DNA of 64,000 nt, from the NCBI RefSeq assembly GCF_023638055.1, contig NZ_JAKRVY010000005.1, positions 1 through 64,000 on the forward strand, in the 5' to 3' direction. This DNA is from Natranaeroarchaeum aerophilus. Lineage in GTDB: Archaea; Halobacteriota; Halobacteria; Halobacteriales; Natronoarchaeaceae. The translations under genes and the position numbers were made by a program. Below, piece by piece: positions 46,331-53,918 of this stretch. Positions within the stretch are counted from its first letter, which is position 1, and every line of letters starts with the position of its first letter. Below the pieces are notes generated by a model. That model saw nothing but the letters and a program-made list of their open reading frames with translations, was not told the DNA's origin and did not search any database.

Positions 46331-46786
46331 CTACTCCGGCTCCTCCGCTGGCGTCTTGACGATCGAGACCGGTCTACTCGCCCGCCGTGCCACCCGCTCG
46401 GTGACGCTCCCGAGCAACTGTCGGTACTCGCCCGGTCGTTCTTCCGTGCCCAGGATGATCACGTCGGCGTCGACCTCGTCGCCAGCGAGGAGGATTTCGC
46501 GGTGGGGAACGCCACGTTCGAGCAGGGTCACGACCTCAACGCCCTCCTCGGCACCCAGTCGCCCCACCTCGTCGAGCACGTCGGTCCCGCGCCGTTCGAG
46601 GCCCGATTCCAGGCCCTCGCGGTCGTGGACGTACTCGTCGCCGCCGTAGGCCTGATAGACGTCCTCGTCGATCACGAACAGAGCATACAGCGTCGCGTCG
46701 TGTGCGGCCGCGAGGCCGATCGCGTGGCGGGTCGCCCGGTCCGCACCGTGGGTTCCGTCCGTCGGCAGCAGGATGTGGTCGTACAT
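46331..46786 (-). CDS. Universal stress protein (UspA family), divergent nucleotide loop
   Basis: This 151-aa Usp protein begins MYDHILLPTDGTHGADRAT. The C-terminal signature reads ILGTEERPGEYRQLLGSVTER: the usual G-x2-G-x9-G(S/T) is altered because GxxGR is GTEERPG, so ATP binding may be changed. Its promoter region is immediately next to an insertion element (46839), 52 nt from the start codon, which could affect its expression. Confidence 0.88.
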   Translation of the reverse strand: MYDHILLPTDGTHGADRATRHAIGLAAAHDATLYALFVIDEDVYQAYGGDEYVHDREGLESGLERRGTDVLDEVGRLGAEEGVEVVTLLERGVPHREILLAGDEVDADVIILGTEERPGEYRQLLGSVTERVARRASRPVSIVKTPAEEPE

Positions 46787-46830
46787 GGTCCGTTCGAAGT
46801 TGTCCGTAAGAGAACAAAATACCTGGCCCT

Positions 46831-46838
46831 GGTTTTCG
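46831..46838. repeat. Left target-site duplication of the IS element
   Basis: GGTTTTCG directly abuts the left end and is repeated exactly at 47537-47544, marking an 8-bp target duplication. Confidence 0.85.
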
Positions 46839-47536
46839 GGTCGTGTTCAGATAAGCTGATTCCATGCGAAGGCGAATGATCTGAGCCAGTCGTCGGCAGT
46901 TTCTGCTTCGGCGTGGCTAAAGCTATTACTAAACGAAGAAGTTCGACGTTTGACTTCTCGAAAGACACGTTCGACGCTATTCCGATTTCCACGTTTTTCG
47001 TATCTGAAATCGAGGCCGTGTCGTGAGCACGCCGTTTGCAGTGAGGTTGCGCCATCGACGAGAAACACTGCATCGTCAACGTCGTGTTTCTCCCGTAGCG
47101 TGGTAAGAAACGATTGGGCGAGAACAGTGGTAGTGGTGGGTTCAAGCTGTGTATGGAGTAATTCGTTCGTTTCTGGATCGACAGCAGCGTACAGCCAGTA
47201 CTGCTGTCCATTGAGTCGGATCACGGTCTCGTCAACCGCAATGTGATCCGGGCTTTGTCCATCTTCGGGCTGTAGATCAGCCTTGTGAACCCAGTTGTGA
47301 ACGGTTGATCGAGCCCGTTTGACACCGAATAATTCAAGAATAGAAACGGTATTCGAAAGTGATAGTCCAGCAAGATGGAGCTGAATACCGAGCTTCATTA
47401 GCAGCTCCGGTGTCGCCTCTCGTTCAACAAACTCTAAGTCGATCTGGTCGATACTATCGTTGAGGCGGGCGTTTTCGGGCATGAATCACTTTGAAAACGC
47501 ACCGCCTCACTTTTCAATCCTTATCTGAACACCGCC
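46839..47536 (-). mobile_element. IS6-family insertion sequence (698 bp)
   Basis: A complete short element. The left end GGTCGTGTTCAGATAAG and the right end, read inward as GGCGGTGTTCAGATAAG, are 17-bp terminal inverted repeats with two mismatches. Identical GGTTTTCG 8-mers flank it, as expected for IS6-family transposition. It carries a single transposase gene and resembles the ISH15-type group of haloarchaea. It sits in the gap between a UspA gene and a photolyase-like gene and interrupts neither. Confidence 0.9.
46847..47482 (-). CDS. IS6-family transposase
   Basis: This 211-aa DDE transposase has an N-terminal helix-turn-helix (LSLSNTVSILELFGVKRARSTVHNW). The catalytic acids are in HIAVDETVI, VFLVDGATS and RNSVERVFREVKRR. 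The length is normal for short haloarchaeal IS6 members. The stop codon lies within the left inverted repeat. No frameshift is seen, so it could be active. Confidence 0.92.
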   Translation of the reverse strand: MPENARLNDSIDQIDLEFVEREATPELLMKLGIQLHLAGLSLSNTVSILELFGVKRARSTVHNWVHKADLQPEDGQSPDHIAVDETVIRLNGQQYWLYAAVDPETNELLHTQLEPTTTTVLAQSFLTTLREKHDVDDAVFLVDGATSLQTACSRHGLDFRYEKRGNRNSVERVFREVKRRTSSFSNSFSHAEAETADDWLRSFAFAWNQLI

Positions 47537-47544
47537 GGTTTTCG
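47537..47544. repeat. Right target-site duplication of the IS element
   Basis: GGTTTTCG, identical to the left copy at 46831-46838. Confidence 0.85.
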
Positions 47545-47564
47545 CTGGATGATCCCGCGGCCAC

Positions 47565-49094
47565 TCACAGCTCTCCCGACCGCGCTAGCTCCCGTATCTC
47601 CGTCGCGCGCTCCCGTATTGCCGTCAGCTCGTCGTCGTCTTTGTTGTCCAGATGACTGTACACCAGCCCCATCCGGTGGTTGCTCCGCAAGTCGTCTTCG
47701 TTTCGATCGAGAAAGTCCCAGTACAGCGCGTTGAACGGGCAGGCCCCCTCGCCGGTCGTTTTGGTGTGGTAGTACGGACAGTTCCCGCAGTAGTCGCTCA
47801 TCTTGTTGATGTAGTTCGCCGAGGATGCGTACGGCTTCGTGGCGAAGACGCCGCTCCCGAACAGCCCCATCTCGACGACGTTCGGGGTCGTTACCCAGTG
47901 AAAAGCGTCGACGAAGCCCGCGTGGAACCAGCGGTTCAGCTGAGCGGGCTCGACGCCGTAGAGCAGGCCGAAGTTCGAGAGGACCATCAGTCGCTGGATG
48001 TGATGGGCGTAGCCCCGCTCCCGGACGCTGCCGACGCTCTCGTCGAGACAGTGCATGTCAGTCTCGCCGGTCCAGTACGCGGGCGGCAGGTCCTCGTCGG
48101 CATCCAGCTGGTTTGCCCCTGCGAGTTCGGGCATCTCGCGTCGGTAGACGTGACGGACGAACTCGCGCCAGCCGATCACCTGCCGAACAAAGCCCTCGAC
48201 GCTGTTCAGCGGCACGTCCTCACGCTCGCCTGCCTCGATGACACGCTCGACGACCTCCGCAGGATGGAGCAAGCCGACGTTGATCGCGGGCGAGAGCAGG
48301 GCGTGATACATTCCCCACTCGTCGTCGACCATCGCGTCCTGATAGGGGCCGAAGGCTGGAAGTCGATTCTCGCAGAAGGACTCCAGCGCGTCACGGGCGT
48401 CCTCGCGGGTCACGGGCCAGCGGAAGGGTTCGGGATTGGCCCAGTCGCCGCCGTAGGGTGGCTGGTCGTAGCTCCCCTCGAACGTCTCGGTGACCCATTC
48501 GATGACGCGGGCGGTCGTCTCGTCGGGCTGGTAGCCCGGGGGCTCCGGCGGATCGACGTCCTCCCCCGGGCTCTCGCGGTTCTGGTCGTCGTAGTTCCAC
48601 TCGCCGCCAACCGGCTCGTCGCCGTCCATCAGGTAGCCCGTCTTCCGGCGCATGAACCGGTAAAAATCCTCGTGGCGGTAGCCCGCGCGGTCGCCAGCCC
48701 ACTCGTCGAACTCGTCGGGCGAGCAAAGAAACGTCTCGTTTTCGACGAACTCGATCGATCCGCCGTGTGTAGTGACGATGTCATCGAGGCGCTGGGCCCC
48801 GTTCGCGCTCGCCGGACGCATCGCCACCAGTTCGTCATCGGGATGCTCCGCAAAGTGACGTGCCAGCCCCTCGTCGAAGCTCTCGGCCTGCTGGTAGTGT
48901 ACCGTACGGCCCTGCGCTCGCAGGTCGTCGCGGAAGTGCCGCATCGCACTGAACACGAGTACGAGCTTGTGTGGGTGATAGGGGAGTTTGCGGGCGAACG
49001 ATTCCGCTTCGATGAGCAGGACTGACTCGTCAGGTCGCCGGGCCTCCGGTCCCCGGTCACGGAGTAGCCCATCGCCGAGTACGAGTACGGTCAT
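47565..49094 (-). CDS. Fe-S cryptochrome/(6-4) photolyase-like protein (PhrB/CryPro type)
   Basis: This 509-aa protein matches the deoxyribodipyrimidine photolyase-related (FeS-BCP) family. The N-terminal Rossmann-like antenna domain begins MTVLVLGDGLLRDRGPEA. The C-terminal FAD domain contains CGNCPYYHTKTTGEGACPFN (residues near 437-456), supplying three of the four Cys expected for a [4Fe-4S] cluster. An FSAMRHFRDDL segment is also typical. Family members repair (6-4) photoproducts with light or act as photoreceptors. It is useful in a sun-exposed halophile. A 98-nt gap separates it from the upstream aldo/keto reductase gene. Confidence 0.88.
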   Translation of the reverse strand: MTVLVLGDGLLRDRGPEARRPDESVLLIEAESFARKLPYHPHKLVLVFSAMRHFRDDLRAQGRTVHYQQAESFDEGLARHFAEHPDDELVAMRPASANGAQRLDDIVTTHGGSIEFVENETFLCSPDEFDEWAGDRAGYRHEDFYRFMRRKTGYLMDGDEPVGGEWNYDDQNRESPGEDVDPPEPPGYQPDETTARVIEWVTETFEGSYDQPPYGGDWANPEPFRWPVTREDARDALESFCENRLPAFGPYQDAMVDDEWGMYHALLSPAINVGLLHPAEVVERVIEAGEREDVPLNSVEGFVRQVIGWREFVRHVYRREMPELAGANQLDADEDLPPAYWTGETDMHCLDESVGSVRERGYAHHIQRLMVLSNFGLLYGVEPAQLNRWFHAGFVDAFHWVTTPNVVEMGLFGSGVFATKPYASSANYINKMSDYCGNCPYYHTKTTGEGACPFNALYWDFLDRNEDDLRSNHRMGLVYSHLDNKDDDELTAIRERATEIRELARSGEL

Positions 49095-49192
49095 CGTCGG
49101 TTCGCCGTTCCGCTGCCGTCTGTCGTGATCATTCGATTCTGGTTACGGCGGTATCGACAAAACCCTTCGGCCTACGGCGGAGCGCCAGGTCC

Positions 49193-49993
49193 CTACCACG
49201 GGGTCCAGTCACCGTCGACCACCCGATGCTCGCGGTCGATCTCGTCGATCGTGCGGATGTCCTCGGCATCGAGCGAGATGTCGAGTGCGCCGTAGTTCTC
49301 GCGGATGTGTGCGGGCGTCGCCGACTTCGGGATCGCGGCAACGGTCTCTTTTTCCAGCAGCCACGCGAGGCTGACCTGTGCCGGAGTCGCGTCGTGTTTT
49401 TCGGCGATCTCGACGATCTCGGGCACGTCGAACACCTCTCCGCGGGCGATCGGCGAGTACGCGACCAGCCAGTGGTCGTCCTTGCGGGCGTACGAGCGCA
49501 GTTCCTCCTGTGGGAGCAGCGCGTGACACTCGACCTGGTGGGCGAACAGATCGACCCCCCGGTCGTCCAGTCCCTCGATGGCCTCCTCAAGCAGTTCCGG
49601 CGTGAAGTTCGAGAGTCCGACGTGTTCGACGAGTCCCTCCTCGACGATGGCGGCGAGCCCGTCCAGCGTTGCTTCCGAATCGTAGGTATCGAGCGGCCAG
49701 TGGACGTACTGCAGATCGATCGTATCGACGCCGAGACGCTCCGCGCTCTCGCGGGTCGTCTCGACCACGTCGTCGTACGCGAGGTTGCCGGGATCGAGTT
49801 TCGTCGCGACGAAGACGTCCTCGCGGTCGACGTCCGAGTCGGCCAGCGCCTCGCCGACGTACGCCTCGTTGTCGTAGCCCTGTGCGGTGTCGAGGTGACG
49901 GTAGCCGGTGTCGAGGGCGGTCGTCACGGCGTCGATACACTCCGATCGATCGGTCATCTGGTAGGTTCCAAAGCCGAGTCGGTGGAAGCTCAT
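49193..49993 (-). CDS. Aldo/keto reductase
   Basis: This 266-aa protein is a TIM-barrel NAD(P)H-dependent reductase. The catalytic tetrad is visible: D and Y in HLDTAQGYDNEAYVG (about 33-47), K in VFVATKL and H in DLQYVHWPLD. The AKR consensus GLSNFTPELLEEA and a C-terminal IPKSATPAHIRENY motif for cofactor phosphate binding are present. The natural substrate is unknown. It is transcribed with the photolyase-like gene after 98 nt. Confidence 0.92.
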   Translation of the reverse strand: MSFHRLGFGTYQMTDRSECIDAVTTALDTGYRHLDTAQGYDNEAYVGEALADSDVDREDVFVATKLDPGNLAYDDVVETTRESAERLGVDTIDLQYVHWPLDTYDSEATLDGLAAIVEEGLVEHVGLSNFTPELLEEAIEGLDDRGVDLFAHQVECHALLPQEELRSYARKDDHWLVAYSPIARGEVFDVPEIVEIAEKHDATPAQVSLAWLLEKETVAAIPKSATPAHIRENYGALDISLDAEDIRTIDEIDREHRVVDGDWTPW

Positions 49994-50123
49994 GTATCAA
50001 CATTTTATGCCTGACCGTTTAATATTCTGGAAAACGGCAGCGTGCGATCTCTTTCACCTCGACCCGTGATCCATCGAAGGGACGACCACGAACTTATTAT
50101 TGCGAGAACCCTAACCATTATCT

Positions 50124-50303
50124 GTGAATATCCATCGGCTGAAATGCAGGCTCGGGTTACACGACTGGGAGTACTCCCGTCGCCGGTTCGACGACGTCGT
50201 TCTCGTCGAAAAGCAATGTCTGTGGTGTTCGGCGGAAACGGCTGCTGCGAGCTATCCGGCGGAGGACCGTGGTCAGACGGAGAGCTCCGTGCGGGTCCAC
50301 TGA
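50124..50303 (+). CDS. Small zinc-site protein (59 aa), not in standard length cut-off
   Basis: A 59-codon frame starts at GTG 50124 with a TATA-like CTTATTAT at 50093-50100, 24-31 nt upstream, giving a leaderless arrangement. The product begins MNIHRLKCRLGLHDWEYSRR and has C8, H13, C32 and C35 in a C-x4-H ... C-x2-C arrangement that could bind one zinc, then an acidic tail (AEDRGQTESSVRVH). Small haloarchaeal proteins with a CxLGxHDW element and a later CxxC are known to me as a recurrent type, but I cannot give a function. Codon use is G/C-rich at third positions, supporting that it is real. Confidence 0.6.
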   Translation: MNIHRLKCRLGLHDWEYSRRRFDDVVLVEKQCLWCSAETAAASYPAEDRGQTESSVRVH

Positions 50304-50313
50304 CCCTCTTTCA

Positions 50314-50763
50314 CTACTCTCCGTCTGCCCGTGCCGAGAGGACGGCCGCAAGCAACTCCTCTTCGTGATTTGTCGCAACGCGAACGACCGCGTCGTAGAA
50401 CTCGCTTCCAGTCAGGTTGCGGACGTCGTGGTCGGTTCGCAGCCGGGCGTCCACGAGGGCTTCGAGGTCTTCTAGCTCGCGCAGGCTAGACGGCCGGACG
50501 TAGATCGTTTGCTGGGCCGTCTCCTCGAACTCGAACGCAGGGGTGTCGATGTTCTCTCCCGTTCTATCCCCTATATCGTCGATCACGTCTTCTACGGTCT
50601 CCGCAATGGTAGAGACTGACGCCTCGACGGCCTCCGGGTCGACCGCCTCTCTGGCCTCCGTGACGACCTCCTCGAACGATTCGCTGCTGATCATCTCGTT
50701 CTCGGACTCATCGGCTGCCCGCTCTCCGGAATTTCCGGGAGCATCAGGGGTCCGGTCGGTCAT
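50314..50763 (-). CDS. Uncharacterised acidic haloarchaeal protein
   Basis: This 149-aa protein has an acidic N-terminal half (repeated E, D and S; EVVTEAREAVDPEAVEASV). The C-terminal half contains QTIYVRPSSLRELEDLEALV and a helical AVVRVATNHEEELLAAVL. No catalytic motif or membrane segment is seen. The start is uncertain: ATG 50763 is used; a GTG at 50772 is equally possible and the open frame extends further with acidic sequence. It converges on the small zinc-site gene with 10 nt between. Confidence 0.55.
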   Translation of the reverse strand: MTDRTPDAPGNSGERAADESENEMISSESFEEVVTEAREAVDPEAVEASVSTIAETVEDVIDDIGDRTGENIDTPAFEFEETAQQTIYVRPSSLRELEDLEALVDARLRTDHDVRNLTGSEFYDAVVRVATNHEEELLAAVLSARADGE

Positions 50764-51287
50764 CCGCTCCACCCCGCGTTCGATTGCGCCCTGTTGGTCC
50801 GCCCGATACTCCGCTTCTTCGGTATGCCAGCGGTTGCGTCCGTTCCCTTCATAATCACAATGTGTGGACCTTGTTATCCGTTTTTGGGTCCTTGTTACGT
50901 TCTTCTGCACCGTGTGGCATCATATATGTTACGCCTAACTGTCTCCCAGTCATCCTATCTGTGGCGTTTTCGTTGACGGCAAGGAGTTGTCGACCGGCAC
51001 AAATTCTACAATGTTTAGAATGTTTGAGCCATAATAACTCGATAACTCGAAGCACGTGGGATGGCGCGTGGGCGTCACCTGCGCCCGACGCCTGTACGCC
51101 CGGTGTACTACCCTGTACTCGGTCGTTAGGTCGGCGTGTGAGGCCGTAAGGCCCCGGATGTTCTCCACTAGACACTCTATAACTAAGCCCGAAACACTCC
51201 GTTTTCGAGACGAACGACAGTGACGATTAAATACCAGCGGTTGGCGGCATCCAACATAAACCTAGCCGTCGGCAGTCCACCAGAACC
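50764..51287. other. Intergenic region upstream of tfb with several hairpins
   Basis: No protein gene is supported. Between about 51060 and 51150 there are three GC-rich self-complementary stretches: GGCGTC...GACGCC, GGCCGTAAGGCC, and imperfect arms around GGTGTACTACCCTGTACTC. The tfb promoter is presumably in the A/T-rich part near 51220. Confidence 0.45.
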
Positions 51288-52262
51288 ATGTCCAACATGA
51301 ACACATACAGCAGTACACGACACCGGAGCGAAGAGACGGAAGAAGATTCCAGAGAGGGCTCCACCTGTGGGGAGTGCGAGAGCGGGACGCTCGTGCACAA
51401 CTCGGATCGCCACGAACTCGTCTGTAACGAGTGTGGACTCGTCGTCGAGGAAGAGTCGATCGACTACGGCCCCGAGTGGCGCGCATTCAACCACTCCGAA
51501 CGGCAGGAGCGCTCGCGCGTGGGTGCACCCACGACGGAGCTAATGCACGATCGGGGGCTCACCACGAAGATCGACTGGCGGGACAAAGACGCAAATGGAC
51601 GGACGATCCAGCCCGAGCAGCGAAGCCGGATGCAACGGCTCCGCAAGTGGCAACAGCGAATCCGAACGGGTGATGCCGGTGAGCGAAACCTCAAGCAGGC
51701 GCTCTCGGAGATCTCGCGGATGTCCAGCGCGCTCGGCGTTCCCCATTCGGTTCGAGAAGTGGCGAGCGTGATCTACCAGAAAGCGCTCGATGCGGACCTG
51801 ATCCGCGGGCGATCCATCGAGGGCGTCGCGACGGCGTCGCTGTACGCTGCCTGCCGCCAGGAGAACATCCCGCGAAGTCTCGACGAACTGGCCGAGGTCT
51901 CTCGGGTCGACCGCAAAGAAATCGGGCGGACCTATCGGCATATTTCCCAGGAGCTCGATCTGGTGATGAAGCCGGTCGACCCGACACAGTATCTCCCACG
52001 CTTCTGTTCCCAGCTCGACGTCGATGGCGAGATCAGACAGCTGGCGAAGGAGATCCTCGAGACGACCGTCGCGAGCGGCGTCCACTCGGGGAAATCCCCG
52101 ACCGGGTGTGCGGCGGCCGCCATCTATCTCGCCGCACAGCGCTGTAACAGGGAGATTACACAACGAGATGTCGCAGATGTCGCACAGGTCACTGTCGTCA
52201 CGATCAGAAACCGGTACCAGGAGCAGGTCGAAGTCGTCGACGAGGATCTTCAGTCTGCGTGA
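51288..52262 (+). CDS. tfb: Transcription initiation factor TFB
   Basis: This 324-aa TFIIB homologue recruits RNA polymerase to TBP-bound promoters. The N-terminal zinc ribbon has CGEC (about 27-30) and CNEC (about 46-49). The B-finger/linker region includes DYGPEWRAFNHSERQERSR. Two cyclin folds follow (about 120-215 and 220-310), the second ending with an HTH, ITQRDVADVAQVTVVTIRNRYQE. Haloarchaea usually carry several TFBs; this is one of them. ATG 51288 or 51297 could start it. The 3' end overlaps the convergent HalOD1 gene by 13 bp. Confidence 0.94.
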   Translation: MSNMNTYSSTRHRSEETEEDSREGSTCGECESGTLVHNSDRHELVCNECGLVVEEESIDYGPEWRAFNHSERQERSRVGAPTTELMHDRGLTTKIDWRDKDANGRTIQPEQRSRMQRLRKWQQRIRTGDAGERNLKQALSEISRMSSALGVPHSVREVASVIYQKALDADLIRGRSIEGVATASLYAACRQENIPRSLDELAEVSRVDRKEIGRTYRHISQELDLVMKPVDPTQYLPRFCSQLDVDGEIRQLAKEILETTVASGVHSGKSPTGCAAAAIYLAAQRCNREITQRDVADVAQVTVVTIRNRYQEQVEVVDEDLQSA

Positions 52263-52537
52263 ACGAGAATGATGCCGTCGCTCCGGACGACGACGTAGTG
52301 ATCTCCGAAGAGGAACGAGACGGTGGCATCCAGTTTCCCCTGAGAGCCAGTGGATAGCGCATCGAGCGCGTCGGGGTTTACGTACGTTCCGAGCGGCTCC
52401 AGATCGAGCGGATCACAGCCGGCGGTCTCGGCGACGGCTTCGATCACCGCGGTGCTTGTTTCCGTGTCGGCGTCCAGTTCGTACCGAACTGCTGACTCGT
52501 GGTCGAACTCGTTTTGTGGGGAGTGTGTGTCTGTCAT
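52250..52537 (-). CDS. HalOD1 output-domain protein
   Basis: This 95-aa protein is a stand-alone HalOD1 domain, a module seen only in haloarchaeal signalling proteins. Typical features are ETSTAVIEAVAETAGCDPLDLEPL and the strand-rich end DATVSFLFGDHYVVVRSDGIILV. It probably acts as a signalling output or ligand module; no mechanism is known. Its 3' end overlaps tfb on the other strand. Confidence 0.82.
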   Translation of the reverse strand: MTDTHSPQNEFDHESAVRYELDADTETSTAVIEAVAETAGCDPLDLEPLGTYVNPDALDALSTGSQGKLDATVSFLFGDHYVVVRSDGIILVHAD

Positions 52538-53048
52538 CGTTGCGGGGGTCTATCATCGAATTCGTGGGGCGGTCGCCAGGTTTTGCTAGCAAGGGCCAGT
52601 TACTATACTACAGTTGGTCCCTTGAGGATATAAATATTTTCCCGAGATATGAATGTGCATTGATTGGAAGTGGTGTATCGCTACTGCGATCCGCCTTCAG
52701 GCGCGGCGAGTAACTGGCCGGGGACTCATTCAGATGGCGTATAAAAACATAATACGCAGCTATCCCTGAGTCGAGCCGATCCGCGACTGCGCGATACCGA
52801 TAATATCCAACTTACCGATTGGCGTGCCCGCACAACCGATTTATATTCACAGTAAGCTGTGCCAAGCAATCACGAAGGAAAAGCATCATTTTTGTTTGAT
52901 TAACTTTACAATGCAAGCCGTTGACTACTCAGATAGACAGAACAAAAGTCGGTGCGCCAGAGGCTGTACTGCAACAACGAATGAATGGGGGAGATTATGC
53001 ACGAACGATACACCTGGACGAACGACGGACAACGGATTGGGGGAAAGT
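52538..53048. other. Intergenic region with TATA-like elements
   Basis: No gene supported. It contains GATATAAATATTTT (about 52628-52641), a hairpin CCGCCTTCAGGCGCGG near 52692, GTATAAAAACAT near 52740 and TTTATATTCA near 52840. One or more may be promoters of the gene at 53049; the nearest is about 200 nt ahead. Confidence 0.4.
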
Positions 53049-53654
53049 ATGACAAGCAGTAATATGAGTGCGACGGCAACGGAGGAACCGAATCTGTCAT
53101 CGGAACCACCGGCCGAGGGGGAGACAGAACCCGGGGACGGGGAGGTAGAAGACGAACCATCCCAGCTACCACTCGATATCGTTTTCGAGATACTGAAAAA
53201 CAGACGGCGGCGACGTGTTTTGCACCACCTCAAAGAACAGGAGGACAACTCGATCGATCTCGGCAGCCTCGCCGAGCACGTCGCGGCACTGGAAAACGAC
53301 AAATCCGTTGCGGCACTGACATCGGGGGAACGAAAACGCGTCTACGTCGGTCTGTATCAGTGTCATCTCCCGAAGATGAACGACGCTGATGTTGTCGATT
53401 TCGACCGCAATCGCGGGACGATCGAACTCGGCGAGACCGCCGATCAGCTAGACGAGTATCTCGGGGTCGATACCGAAGCGGAGCGGCCGTGGCCACAGTA
53501 CTATCTCGGGATTACACTGGTCGGTGCTGGACTGTTCCTGATCGGCCAGGCAGGGTTTTATCCGGCCGACTGGCTCAGCTCCGCTGTCGTCCTCGTGATG
53601 GTCGCCGCGCTCGCGGGGTGTGCGGTGGCTCACGCCAGGACACAGCGGGACTGA
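53049..53654 (+). CDS. DUF7344-type winged-helix protein with two C-terminal TM segments
   Basis: This 201-aa protein has an acidic, low-complexity N-terminus, a winged-helix domain (about 40-125: FEILKNRRRRRVLHHLKEQE ... VVDFDRNRGTIEL) like that of the gene at 14518, and two hydrophobic segments (about 150-168 and 173-191) that anchor it in the membrane. It may be a membrane-bound regulator. The ATG at 53049 was chosen; the frame extends upstream with Cys-rich non-haloarchaeal residues. Confidence 0.72.
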   Translation: MTSSNMSATATEEPNLSSEPPAEGETEPGDGEVEDEPSQLPLDIVFEILKNRRRRRVLHHLKEQEDNSIDLGSLAEHVAALENDKSVAALTSGERKRVYVGLYQCHLPKMNDADVVDFDRNRGTIELGETADQLDEYLGVDTEAERPWPQYYLGITLVGAGLFLIGQAGFYPADWLSSAVVLVMVAALAGCAVAHARTQRD

Positions 53655-53918
53655 GCGCTCCGTTCGCCGGTTCGAGAGCCATCGTATACGCTTCTTATCC
53701 GTACTAAGCAGTGGCTGCCGAGAGAGCACCTGATCTATAACAAAGGTGGGTGATGCGGTCGGTGGCTGTATCCGCTTCCCGGCGTTGCCGGAGGGATCTA
53801 CAATGATCGTACAGCACACGTCCACAGCCCTGTCGAATCGTTCCGATGACCACCCGTACGGTACTGCCGTCGCCGGATTATGGCTCGAACGGCTATCGCT
53901 TTCGCGGAGGGGTCGATA

